Shown one piece after another: positions 38,080-45,897 of a stretch of 61,586 nucleotides of DNA. The stretch lies in NCBI GenBank assembly GCA_002706765.1, contig PAJV01000024.1:1-61586 (forward strand), written 5' to 3'. Both the position numbers and the translations under genes were made by a program. Under the pieces are notes generated by a model. That model saw only the letters and a program-made list of their open reading frames with translations. It had not been told where the DNA came from and ran no database searches. Source of the stretch: Gimesia sp. Its GTDB lineage: Bacteria; Planctomycetota; Planctomycetia; Planctomycetales; Planctomycetaceae. Within the stretch, counting starts at the first letter, position 1. Every line of letters begins with the position of its first letter.

Positions 38080-38100
38080 TTATCATATTATCATATCATG
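38080..38100. promoter_or_regulatory. ATCATAT repeat, possible promoter or Fur-family-like site
   Basis: The tract TTATCATATTATCATATCAT reads ATGATATGATAATATGATAA on the minus strand, containing GATAAT-like hexamers and TATGAT -10 candidates. It lies 112 bases upstream of the DUF3299-like membrane gene. A Fur-family site is only a suggestion. Confidence 0.3.
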
Positions 38101-38368
38101 CATCCGGGTCGAGATCACCCTGAAATTGCAGAGAAAACCAGAGAAATCAGACAGCATGACGAGAGGCGGCTCGTCTTCAAGCTGCTGAACCGGAACCTCT
38201 GATTCCAGCCTGATGCCGATATCATGTACATACCGGCTCCTTCAGTATATACGTAATCGGGCTGGTTTTTGTTGAATTTTTATCAATCTTAAGAATCTCA
38301 GCCCGGTCTGGGACAGAGCCTGTGTCATAAGGCTCATAATTGTAACAGTTTATGTGAATCAGGGATTA

Positions 38369-38380
38369 CCAGACGTCTGG
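38369..38380. repeat. Perfect 12-base palindrome downstream of phnZ
   Basis: CCAGACGTCTGG is self-complementary. It has no loop, so a protein-binding site is more plausible than a terminator. Confidence 0.35.
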
Positions 38381-38425
38381 CTGCTATTCAGAACAACATT
38401 GCCATTCTCCGCTTGGAAATAAATG

Positions 38426-39031
38426 TCAGGCGTGTTCCAGACAACTTACCACTTCTTTGTGGTATTCCTGCAGGCCAGGCACTTTCAGCTCTTTGACCTT
38501 CGCGCCATCGTCCCAGCGTCTGAGTAAAACGGCGGTGTGGTGAAATGGATTAAGTTCAAATTCTGCGATTTCGGCGTCGGTCATCAGGCCTCCCTGGAGT
38601 TCAAAACTGCGTTGTGATGCGCGGGAGAGCCCGTTGAAATAGTCGGCATTGACAGTGCAAAGGTAGCGTTTGGCAGGTACATGCAGAATGATGGGTTCGG
38701 TGACCGCCTTGCCAAAGAAGGGATCCAGCTGCTGGGCACCGACTGTTTCGTGCTGCCAGTCTTCTGCGAGAAACTGGTTCTGTTCGTCGTGCTCGTCCAT
38801 CAGGAAGTGTCCGATATCATGCAGTAGTGCCGCGGTGATCTGCTCCATCGTGGCATGGCTTTGTTTCGCGAGATGCGCAGCCTGAAGTGCGTGTTCCAGT
38901 TGAGTGACCGCTTCGTCATAGAAGCTCTGACCGTGATCCTGCATCAACTCGAAGAGGGATGTCACTCGCTCCGCAGGTGTCTTCGTGAGCGCCAGGACAT
39001 CACAAAGTGAGAGTTCGATTTTTTCTTTCAT
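38426..39031 (-). CDS. phnZ: PhnZ-like HD-domain oxygenase of phosphonate breakdown
   Basis: The 201-residue protein is the right length for PhnZ, a mixed-valent diiron oxygenase cleaving 2-amino-1-hydroxyethylphosphonate to glycine and phosphate. Candidate metal ligands have PhnZ-like spacing: His47 (QLEHALQ), His71-Asp72 (LLHDIGH), His94, His117 (ILHVP) and an Asp at 174-175 (RRWDDG). The segment SFYDEAVTQ before His47 matches the substrate loop, although the Tyr/Glu spacing may differ from PhnZ. It follows the PhnY*-like gene by 5 bases, so the pair would convert 2-aminoethylphosphonate to glycine. Related TmpB enzymes act on trimethylated substrate, an alternative. Confidence 0.85.
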   Translation of the reverse strand: MKEKIELSLCDVLALTKTPAERVTSLFELMQDHGQSFYDEAVTQLEHALQAAHLAKQSHATMEQITAALLHDIGHFLMDEHDEQNQFLAEDWQHETVGAQQLDPFFGKAVTEPIILHVPAKRYLCTVNADYFNGLSRASQRSFELQGGLMTDAEIAEFELNPFHHTAVLLRRWDDGAKVKELKVPGLQEYHKEVVSCLEHA

Positions 39032-39036
39032 GTCTT

Positions 39037-39810
39037 CTATGCTGGCTTTCCATCAAAATGACCAATCTTACTGATTTTCAGTTTCTCGTCGCTGGTGGGA
39101 TCAGCCTGGGCGAACGAACGGCGTTTGTCGGCGTAGTATTCTTCTCGCAGATCACCTTCCGTGACGGCGTTATAAGTGAGGTATAACGTTCTACGTGATT
39201 GTTCGGTTGCGTTGGGAGGACTTTTGTGAGGTGCATACGAACTGAAAAAGAGTGCATCACCCGGCTGCATGGGAATCGGCTCCCAATCCAGAGTTTCAGC
39301 GTATTCAGCGTCGATGCAGCCATTCTTATCCAGATGCAGCAGCCCCCGCTGATGCAGTTCGGGGGCAAAGAAGAGACAGCCGTTTTCAGGAGTGGCAGCA
39401 TCGACGGCAACGGAACAGGTGATATGATTCCGAATGAATTCATATGCGGGGGCATCCTGATGAGCTGCGTAGCCGCCACCACCCGGGTATTTATAGTTGA
39501 TTTTTTCCTTATACAGAATCGCTGGCTCTCCCATTAATTCACCGGCACATTCGGGGATTTTACCCTGTGTAAGCAACTGGCGGATGCCAGAGTGAAATGC
39601 CAGGATGTATTCTGTACGGGCGGGCCGCACGCCGAACGGTGTCTGTTCGAAATGGTGCATCCATTTTTCATCGTCGGCAGGCCAGGAACTGATTTCATCG
39701 ACCCACTCACGCAGGTTTTCCGTTTCAGCGGCCGTGAGAAAACCGGGGATTTTGATATATCCCGTTTGATTCCAACGGTCGAGTTGGGTAACAGACAGCG
39801 TTATGTTCAT
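39037..39810 (-). CDS. PhnY*-like Fe(II)/2-oxoglutarate dioxygenase (2-aminoethylphosphonate hydroxylase)
   Basis: The 257-residue protein belongs to the PhyH superfamily. The iron-binding triad is probably His117 and Asp119 (AAHQDAP) with His195 (APHKSPPN), and Arg206 in SRRTLYLTYN would bind 2-oxoglutarate. Family context, length and the RRTLYLTYNA block match PhnY*, which hydroxylates 2-aminoethylphosphonate at C1 for PhnZ. The start overlaps the stop of the transporter gene in ATGA, and the phnZ-like gene follows after 5 bases, so the three are coupled. The alternative is TmpA, which prefers trimethylated phosphonate. Confidence 0.85.
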   Translation of the reverse strand: MNITLSVTQLDRWNQTGYIKIPGFLTAAETENLREWVDEISSWPADDEKWMHHFEQTPFGVRPARTEYILAFHSGIRQLLTQGKIPECAGELMGEPAILYKEKINYKYPGGGGYAAHQDAPAYEFIRNHITCSVAVDAATPENGCLFFAPELHQRGLLHLDKNGCIDAEYAETLDWEPIPMQPGDALFFSSYAPHKSPPNATEQSRRTLYLTYNAVTEGDLREEYYADKRRSFAQADPTSDEKLKISKIGHFDGKPA

Positions 39811-41165
39811 GATACAATACCTGTATTGGGGGTCAGGCTGGTTTCGGTTTCCAGTTCCAGTAATCGTCCGTTTTCACTGACCGACTGTTTCCTGCCAAAG
39901 TACCAGGCGACAACCAGCGTTCCCACAATCGAGACGGGGGAGATGATCATTGCCAGCCAGAACAACAGGGCTACGAAATCCAGATTCTTCTGAAAGATAA
40001 GATTGACGATGACCATCAGGATCACCGTGCTGAAGTATCCTGCAAAATCTCCAAGATAGAGCAGGTATCCAACGTTACTTTTATCGCGAATCATAGCGAT
40101 GACACGCTCATAAACGGTGGTATGAAACAGGACGTAAGGCACATACAGGCTGATGCCAATCAGCACCATGAACTGGAACGCGGTCGTTTCTGTCCAGTCG
40201 GTGGTTCCCCAGTAATAGAGTGTGGTCGCCAGAGCACACCCGAAGCCGAGACCGACCATGGTCATACCTGTCAGAAAAGCACGGTAGTTCGCTGAGATAA
40301 AGACAACGACCGCGCTCAAAGTAATTACAGCGATGGCGACCAGGAATTCTGACTGGGCAAAAATCTGCGGTTTTTCAACGCCAAATCCAGACCAGATTTC
40401 CGCAGCATAGTCATCACGCACGCTGCGGAAGATGGTGAGCAGGACCATAAGCAGTATCAAAACTGTCAGACCCAGAGCATTGCGAGAGTAAAATTGTCTG
40501 CGTTCAATCCCGTTGAAGGGGGAGCGTTTCGAGCGGGCAGCCACATCCAGTTCACTGGGCGGGGGAATCTGCTCCAGCATCCAGACTCCGACCAGGAGTG
40601 GGAGCCAGAACAGGGTACCGGTAAGAAAAGGCATCCAGAATTCGGAGACACCATACGACTGCATCAGAATGGCACCTGCGGACTTAACGGTTCCGGAAGC
40701 CATGATGAAACTGGCACACAGGCCGGCAGCCATCGCTTCGGTTACACGTCGCCCTTCGAGGAACGCGAAAACGCAGCCAAATACCATACCCAGTGGTAAG
40801 CCGTTACAGAATAGAAAGAGCGGCTTTAACCAGTATGGGGCAATCGCATATGGCAGCAGTGCCAGATGGGCGATCGCTATCAGCGTCAGAATCATGGCAG
40901 CCCTGCGATGGGGCGTCATTTCGGAGATGACTTTAATGCCGATCAGTTTCGAAAGGGCATAACCGCTGACCTGGGCAAACAGCAGAATGACTTTATAGCC
41001 GACGCCCCAAAAGACCAGATCCTCATACTGCGCGACGGTAAACGGTTTTCGGAAGGCATACATACAGAAGTAAGTGGTAAATGCAGCCACCACCGACCAG
41101 GCGGTCAGGACACCTCGGTTGCTCTGTTCCAGATGCGTCGAGATGTACTCCGATTGAAATCGCAT
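39807..41165 (-). CDS. DUF5690/MFS-type transporter, candidate phosphonate importer
   Basis: The 452-residue protein has about 12 hydrophobic helices. It contains the stretches YKVILLFAQVSGYALSKLIG, GLPLGMVFGCVFAFLEGRR and FVALLFWLAMIISPVSIVG, which I associate with the DUF5690 branch of major-facilitator-like transporters. An N-terminal FRKPFTVAQYEDL also fits that branch. Substrate is not known for DUF5690. Tight linkage to PhnY*- and PhnZ-like genes (4-base overlap) suggests it imports 2-aminoethylphosphonate or a related compound. No ABC-type phnCDE genes are nearby. Confidence 0.85.
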   Translation of the reverse strand: MRFQSEYISTHLEQSNRGVLTAWSVVAAFTTYFCMYAFRKPFTVAQYEDLVFWGVGYKVILLFAQVSGYALSKLIGIKVISEMTPHRRAAMILTLIAIAHLALLPYAIAPYWLKPLFLFCNGLPLGMVFGCVFAFLEGRRVTEAMAAGLCASFIMASGTVKSAGAILMQSYGVSEFWMPFLTGTLFWLPLLVGVWMLEQIPPPSELDVAARSKRSPFNGIERRQFYSRNALGLTVLILLMVLLTIFRSVRDDYAAEIWSGFGVEKPQIFAQSEFLVAIAVITLSAVVVFISANYRAFLTGMTMVGLGFGCALATTLYYWGTTDWTETTAFQFMVLIGISLYVPYVLFHTTVYERVIAMIRDKSNVGYLLYLGDFAGYFSTVILMVIVNLIFQKNLDFVALLFWLAMIISPVSIVGTLVVAWYFGRKQSVSENGRLLELETETSLTPNTGIVS

Positions 41166-41357
41166 GCGGCATCAGTACTGAAGAGGCTGTCATTTCAGGT
41201 GTTTGTAATGACAGGTAGTCTAAAGAACCAGCATGAAGTGCGAGTGAGGCGGGTGTGAATTATGGATGAAGAACGCGCTGCAGAGGCTACAACATGTTCT
41301 TCAATGTTCGCAGAAGCGTTTCAGATAGGCTGTTTTCGGGTTCGAAAAAATTCTACA

Positions 41358-42716
41358 TCAGTCACTCAAAGTACTGGCGACGTCGGTGCGGTAGGCGGTC
41401 ATGGCGGGGATGAAACCGACCAGGGATGCCAGGACCACGAGGATCGGCAGCAGGAACAGTTCTGTGGAACTGAAGGCGAAGGGATTGATCAAGAGGCCGC
41501 TGCGGGCTTCGATAATCGGCGCGGCTACGAAGACCAGTCCGTGTCCGAGGATGATTCCCAGAATGCCACCCCCCAGGCAGAGCAGGACGGACTCAGAGAG
41601 GATGATACCAAACACGGTGGTGCGGCCTGCACCCAAGGCACGCATGATGGCGATTTCCCGTTTGCGGTCAGACATCGAATTGTAAATACTCACGAAAATC
41701 CCGACTCCGGAAACGACGATGATCAACGAAGTCAAGATAATCAGCATGGTGCGGATATTGCCTACGATGTTGGTCATGAGCCAGCTGATCTGTTGAATTG
41801 GATTGACGGCCTGTGCCTGGTTGCCTTCTTTCAGTTCGGACTGAAACTTGATGGTGGAGAAGCCGCGGAGACGATCCCCTTTCATCTGCACGAGGATCGC
41901 GGTGACTTCTTTCTGTGCATCGGGAACTTCATGTCCGTGGTCATGTCCATGATCGTGGCCGCTGTGATCATGGTGGTCATGGGCGGCACTTTCTTTCAGC
42001 CGGGCTTTCAATTTTTCTTCATCGACTTTTTCACCGAAGAATGCGGCTTCGCGGCGGATGGCTTCTTCCAGGGGTTTTTCATGACCGGAGACCTGGTAAA
42101 AACCGCGGAGATTGACGAAGACGGTCCGGTCGTTGGGAGTTCCCGTGGGAGCCAGGATGCCGACGATTTTGAATTTCTCATCGTGTACGTGGCCACTTTC
42201 AGCGGAACCATGTATGAGGCTGAATTCGTCACCCATCTTCCAGTTGTTCTGTTTCGCCACCGCAGAACCGATGACCGAATCCCAGGTGCCTGGCAGAAAC
42301 TTTCCCTCTTTGTTGATCCGAAAATGACGACCAGGAATGTATTCGAGTGCGAAGTAGCGGGGAATGGTGCCTACAATCGGGAAGCCCCCTTTCTGGGTGA
42401 CATCGCCGATCGCGAACGGAATGGCTTCTTCAATGCGAGAGTCGTTTTTCAGCTCGGTATAATAACGGTAGGGCAGATTTTCGATGGGGGCCCCCACACG
42501 GAAAACCGTGTTCAACACCAGTTGCAGTGCGCTTCCCTTGGGGCCGACAATCAGGTCGTATCCACTGGCGGTCTGGTTAAACATGCGATCAATGACCCCA
42601 TTGATGACCAGGACAGAAATCATCAATGTCACACCCAGGGCAACGCTGAGTGCCGTCAGCAGTGAGGCGACGCGGCGTTGTCGGATACTTTTCCAGGCAA
42701 TGGTCAGGGTATTCAT
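41358..42716 (-). CDS. ABC transporter permease (FtsX/MacB-type) with histidine-rich loop
   Basis: The 452-residue permease has one N-terminal membrane helix (about residues 19-40), a long periplasmic domain and three C-terminal helices (about 310-450), the FtsX/MacB topology. Residues 246-262 hold nine His in 17 positions, arranged as HDHHDH and GHDHGHDHGHE, in the periplasmic domain. This is a metal-binding feature not normal for LolC/MacB-type permeases. The C terminus includes KREIAIMRALGAGR, the coupling region. The ATPase gene lies 64 bases upstream and the two form an operon. A role in metal transport or metal-dependent envelope transport is inferred. Confidence 0.9.
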   Translation of the reverse strand: MNTLTIAWKSIRQRRVASLLTALSVALGVTLMISVLVINGVIDRMFNQTASGYDLIVGPKGSALQLVLNTVFRVGAPIENLPYRYYTELKNDSRIEEAIPFAIGDVTQKGGFPIVGTIPRYFALEYIPGRHFRINKEGKFLPGTWDSVIGSAVAKQNNWKMGDEFSLIHGSAESGHVHDEKFKIVGILAPTGTPNDRTVFVNLRGFYQVSGHEKPLEEAIRREAAFFGEKVDEEKLKARLKESAAHDHHDHSGHDHGHDHGHEVPDAQKEVTAILVQMKGDRLRGFSTIKFQSELKEGNQAQAVNPIQQISWLMTNIVGNIRTMLIILTSLIIVVSGVGIFVSIYNSMSDRKREIAIMRALGAGRTTVFGIILSESVLLCLGGGILGIILGHGLVFVAAPIIEARSGLLINPFAFSSTELFLLPILVVLASLVGFIPAMTAYRTDVASTLSD

Positions 42717-42780
42717 AGGGAAAATTACTTTGTTCGCAAAAGATAAGGATAATGAATGTTACCGTAACGAATCGCCGCTG

Positions 42781-43455
42781 TCAGACGCGGGCATGCACCT
42801 TGTTAAATTCTGCCAGAGACTCTACGCGTTCAAACTGTTTCGCGACTTCCTGAGAGTGGGTGACCAGCAGCATGGCGATCTGGTTTTGATGGCAGGCGTC
42901 GCGGAGCAATTCCAGGATCGTCTGCTGATTGGCGAGGTCGACGTTCGCCGTGGGTTCATCCGCCAGCAGCAGTCGGGGCTGGTTAGCCAGGGCGCGGGCC
43001 ACGGCGACGCGCTGCTGTTCCCCGACTGACATCTGCCGGGGATGGTGATGCAGCCGGTGTTCGAGTCCCACGAGCGCCAGTAATTCTTTGGCGCGGTCGC
43101 GACTCGGTTTTTTCCGGGAAAAGCTCATACCCAGCAGCACATTTTCCAGGGCAGAAAACGCGGGCAGCAGATTGAAGGTCTGGAAGACAATGCCGATGCG
43201 TTCTGCCCGGAACTGGTCCCGGACCACTTCAGCCATCGAGGCGATCTCGGTGCCGGCAATGGTGACTTTACCGCTGTCGACGGCAGTGATGCCGGAAATG
43301 ACATTCAGCAGGGTGGATTTTCCGGATCCGCTTTCGCCGATCAGGACAACCTGTTCCTGGTCTTTGATTTCAAAGCGTTCGATATCCAGAATCGGGAGCG
43401 AGGAGCCATCAGGTTCACGATAACTCTTTTTCACATTTTCCAGCAGCAGAGACAT
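42781..43455 (-). CDS. ABC transporter ATP-binding protein (LolD/MacB-type)
   Basis: The ATG at 43455 has GAGG upstream and gives 224 residues, typical for LolD/MacB-type ATPases. Walker A is GESGSGKST, the signature is MSVGEQQRVAVARAL, Walker B is LLLADEPTANVD, and the H-loop is LLVTHS. It powers the permease encoded next. A Zur-like palindrome overlapping the -35 of a promoter candidate lies 54-83 bases upstream of the start, suggesting metal-responsive control of this operon. Confidence 0.93.
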   Translation of the reverse strand: MSLLLENVKKSYREPDGSSLPILDIERFEIKDQEQVVLIGESGSGKSTLLNVISGITAVDSGKVTIAGTEIASMAEVVRDQFRAERIGIVFQTFNLLPAFSALENVLLGMSFSRKKPSRDRAKELLALVGLEHRLHHHPRQMSVGEQQRVAVARALANQPRLLLADEPTANVDLANQQTILELLRDACHQNQIAMLLVTHSQEVAKQFERVESLAEFNKVHARV

Positions 43456-43508
43456 ACTGACCTCGATTGACAGGCTGAGAAGGCGGTCTGCTGAGACAGG
43501 CCGCAAAA

Positions 43509-43538
43509 ATCATGTTTGTTTTTGCAAATGTTATGCAA
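43509..43538 (-). promoter_or_regulatory. Sigma-70-like promoter candidate of the ABC operon
   Basis: On the minus strand TTGCAT (43538 to 43533) and CATGAT (43514 to 43509) are 18 bases apart, about 54 bases before the ATPase start. The -35 lies within the Zur-like palindrome. Confidence 0.4.
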
Positions 43539-43543
43539 TAAGC
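43529..43543. promoter_or_regulatory. Zur-like operator candidate before the ABC operon
   Basis: TGTTATGCAATAAGC compares with the enterobacterial Zur core TGTTATANTATAACA as I recall it: the left arm is identical (AAATGTTAT including flanking bases), and the right arm keeps ATAA but then diverges. It overlaps the -35 of the ABC operon promoter candidate, where a repressor would act. Confidence 0.4.
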
Positions 43544-43692
43544 GTGCAGTTGACTAGGGTTGTTTTGTCAAAAGTTTGCAATTCCCGCTGATCGGCGGGG
43601 TCTGGTGGTTCTCTCTTAAACAATTATTAATATATGACTTACGTCTTTGGACACGCAAGTCGGATTTCGGGAGATCGCCGTAGGCTTAATCG

Positions 43693-43715
43693 GGCGGATT
43701 TGCTATAGTTCCGCC
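43693..43715. repeat. Inverted repeat around the transpeptidase promoter
   Basis: GGCGGA and TCCGCC are 11 bases apart with TATAGT between them and TTTCT after. It may be an operator around the promoter of the L,D-transpeptidase gene or a weak hairpin. Confidence 0.3.
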
Positions 43716-43768
43716 TTTCTGATTAAAACCAATACACGGATGGATTGTGAATCAAGGAAGAAGACAAG

Positions 43769-45052
43769 ATGCGAAGTCGTAACCGGGGCCGATGGATAAC
43801 TCCCTTTCGTTTTATCATGATTGCCGGACTGGGGATTCTGGGAACAGCTGCCTGGAAGTATGATCTGCTGCCTTTTCAGGTGAGTAGTGCTCCCACCGGT
43901 GCCCTGCATGAAGAGTCGCATCAGGCTCCGGCACAGTCGGAATCGCAGGACAATGAAGCCGAACCGGTTCTGTCCCAGGAGACGATCATTGCCCAGTCCG
44001 AACCACCCGCGGAAGCATTGCCCGAAGGGAATGATAATCAGCGTGCTTACAAAACCCGCGACATTGAACTGCCACGCATTTACAAGCGAACGCTGAGCGG
44101 ACAGATTGTCGAAGCGGAAACCATCGTTGATTCCCCGGTGAATGAAGCATTAGAGCCTCAGTTTTTTAAGAAACCCGAGCAGTTCAAAGGTTCGGCACAG
44201 CCTTTACCGCAGGAACCGCCAGCAATGTCTGCGCGGCAGACCGTTGACCCGCGTGCGCCTCGCCAGTTACAACCGCCGGAAGGAATTAAACGCGCCAGCA
44301 ACCCCGTCATTAAAACCGCCGAACACGCGAGCTTTAAAGAGGAGATTGGTGGCAGCCCGGCGCAGCAGGAAATTCCCGATCTGATCGCCATTGATGAGCT
44401 GATTCAACAGCGAAAGATTCTCGAAGCACACAAAAGCCTTTCTAAAATCTACTGGGCCCAGCCCGAGCTGTATCCCGTGATCAAATCACGGATCGAAGAG
44501 ACGGCGCGGCTGATTTACTTTTCACCGCAGCCTCATTTTATGACACCCTATGAGATTCAACCCGGTGATCAGCTTCGTAAAGTCGCGAAAGATTATCATA
44601 TTAATTGGGAGTACCTGGCGAAACTGAATCAGATTGACCCTGTGAAGATCCGGCCGGGTCAGAAATTGAAAGTCATCAAAGGCCCCTTCAATGCATTCGT
44701 GGATCTGAGTGACTTCACCTTAACCGTACACGCCCATGGTTACTTTGTTCGCAGATATTCGATTGGAACCGGCAAAGATCAGTCGACGCCTGTCGGCAAG
44801 TTTGTGGTGAAAGACAAACTGGTTGATCCTGTCTATTACGGCTCCGATGGCGTGATTGCCAATGATGATCCGACCAACCCGCTGGGGGAACGCTGGATTG
44901 ACATCGGCGATAGTTACGGAATTCATGGCACGATTGATCCGGCTTCGATTGGCAAAGCGGAATCGAAGGGCTGTGTGCGGCTGCTGAATGAGCATGTCGC
45001 GGAAGTCTACGACCTGCTGGGTATTGGCTCGGAAGTCGTGATTCGCCCCTGA
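43769..45052 (+). CDS. L,D-transpeptidase (YkuD) with LysM domain
   Basis: The 427-residue protein has an N-terminal hydrophobic anchor (FIMIAGLGILGTAAW), a disordered Pro/Glu/Gln-rich stretch to about residue 200, and a helical segment. A LysM domain follows (YEIQPGDQLRKVAKDYHINWEYLAKLNQI region), then a YkuD catalytic domain. The catalytic pair is His386 (GIHGTIDP) and Cys402 in ESKGCVRL. It should form 3-3 crosslinks in peptidoglycan or anchor proteins, consistent with the finding that planctomycetes have peptidoglycan. AGGAAGAAG precedes the ATG. Confidence 0.93.
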   Translation: MRSRNRGRWITPFRFIMIAGLGILGTAAWKYDLLPFQVSSAPTGALHEESHQAPAQSESQDNEAEPVLSQETIIAQSEPPAEALPEGNDNQRAYKTRDIELPRIYKRTLSGQIVEAETIVDSPVNEALEPQFFKKPEQFKGSAQPLPQEPPAMSARQTVDPRAPRQLQPPEGIKRASNPVIKTAEHASFKEEIGGSPAQQEIPDLIAIDELIQQRKILEAHKSLSKIYWAQPELYPVIKSRIEETARLIYFSPQPHFMTPYEIQPGDQLRKVAKDYHINWEYLAKLNQIDPVKIRPGQKLKVIKGPFNAFVDLSDFTLTVHAHGYFVRRYSIGTGKDQSTPVGKFVVKDKLVDPVYYGSDGVIANDDPTNPLGERWIDIGDSYGIHGTIDPASIGKAESKGCVRLLNEHVAEVYDLLGIGSEVVIRP

Positions 45053-45168
45053 GATGCCGTCGCTGAAAACCCGGGCGAATCAGCACACTCACCTGTGCCC
45101 CGTGCTGTGTCTGCTGCCTGTGGCAGTGTAATAAACACGTTTTCGGGCATTCTTTTCCCGTGGTCCGT

Positions 45169-45196
45169 TTGAATGTTGAATTCAAGCCTGTAGAAT
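45169..45196 (+). promoter_or_regulatory. Sigma-70-like promoter candidate for pyrE-pgi
   Basis: TTGAAT and TAGAAT are 16 bases apart, about 100 bases before the pyrE start. Both hexamers match consensus at four or five positions. Confidence 0.4.
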
Positions 45197-45294
45197 ACGT
45201 GTGGCGAAACCGGAATTAAGCGCTGGTATCAGACGTGCGCTGACTGGTTCCGCATTCGATAACGTCACACATTCAGGTTAGGGACAGAGCATTC

Positions 45295-45855
45295 ATGTAT
45301 GATCGGGAAAAGCTGATCGAGTTGTTTCGGGAACGGGCTTTAAAGTTCGGCGATTTCACACTGGCGTCAGGTAAGAAAAGTACTTATTACCTGGATGGAA
45401 AGCAGGTCGTGCTGCACTCGCATGGTCTGCGTCAGGTATCAGCGGGCCTGCTGGAACTACTGGGCGATACCGAATTCGATGCCATCGGCGGCATGTCGAT
45501 CGGCGCTGATCCGATTGTTGCCGGCGTGTTGGCGATTGCTGCCGAGCAGGGCCGCGCCCTGAATGGTTTCATGGTACGCAAAGAAGCCAAGGGGCATGGC
45601 ACGAACAAATATGTGGAAGGTCCCGTAAAGCCAGGCGATAAAGTGGTGATTGTCGATGATGTCATCACCACCGCGGGCAGCGCCCTGCTGTCGGTGGACC
45701 GGGCCGAAGAGTTTGGCTGCAAGGTAATCAAGGCCCTGGGTGTTGTCGATCGTCTGCAGGGCGGGGCAGCCAATTTTGCGAAACGCAACATCCCGTTCGA
45801 GTCGCTGCTTTCGATTGTGGATTTCGGCATCGACCCTCCTGCAGAAGATGAATAA
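45295..45855 (+). CDS. pyrE: Orotate phosphoribosyltransferase
   Basis: The 186-residue protein converts orotate and PRPP to orotidine 5'-phosphate in pyrimidine synthesis. The N terminus has GDFTLASGKKSTYYLDGK, characteristic of PyrE, and the PRPP-binding loop is VVIVDDVITTAGSALLSV. KGHGTNKYVEG fits the mobile catalytic loop. AGGGACAG precedes the ATG. It is followed 42 bases later by pgi; co-transcription is likely but the pairing has no known metabolic reason. Confidence 0.95.
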   Translation: MYDREKLIELFRERALKFGDFTLASGKKSTYYLDGKQVVLHSHGLRQVSAGLLELLGDTEFDAIGGMSIGADPIVAGVLAIAAEQGRALNGFMVRKEAKGHGTNKYVEGPVKPGDKVVIVDDVITTAGSALLSVDRAEEFGCKVIKALGVVDRLQGGAANFAKRNIPFESLLSIVDFGIDPPAEDE

Positions 45856-45897
45856 TTAAAGTCCGTTTCCAGTGCTTAAATGAAAGAGGTCTTCCCG

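Larger units (their letters stand above)
37969..38425. other. Intergenic region with structured and A+T-rich elements, 457 bases
   Basis: Near the DUF3299-like membrane gene is a nested stem: AGGAGC (38041-38046) with GCTCCT (38070-38075), enclosing CGGT-actg-ACCG. It is followed by the A+T-rich repeat at 38080-38100. A small hairpin GACGAG/CTCGTC occupies 38158-38175. The perfect 12-base palindrome CCAGACGTCTGG is at 38369-38380, 45 bases past the phnZ stop. No gene is apparent. Confidence 0.45.
43456..43768. other. Divergent intergenic region, 313 bases
   Basis: The region controls the ABC operon leftward and the L,D-transpeptidase rightward. It contains the Zur-like box and promoter (43509-43543). 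TGCA occurs at 43523, 43534 and 43545, exactly 11 bases apart. The inverted repeat GGCGGA/TCCGCC at 43693-43715 flanks a TATAGT -10 candidate for the transpeptidase. No gene was recognised. Confidence 0.45.

Noticed and set aside
41262-42665. 467-codon open frame on the plus strand, antisense to the ABC permease gene
   Set aside because: The permease is unambiguous. The antisense translation is low-complexity (many Asp, His, Gln, Gly) with no domain.
45080-45108. CAGCAC...GTGCTG inverted repeat after the L,D-transpeptidase gene
   Set aside because: The loop is long and no T-run follows, so a terminator call is not supported.
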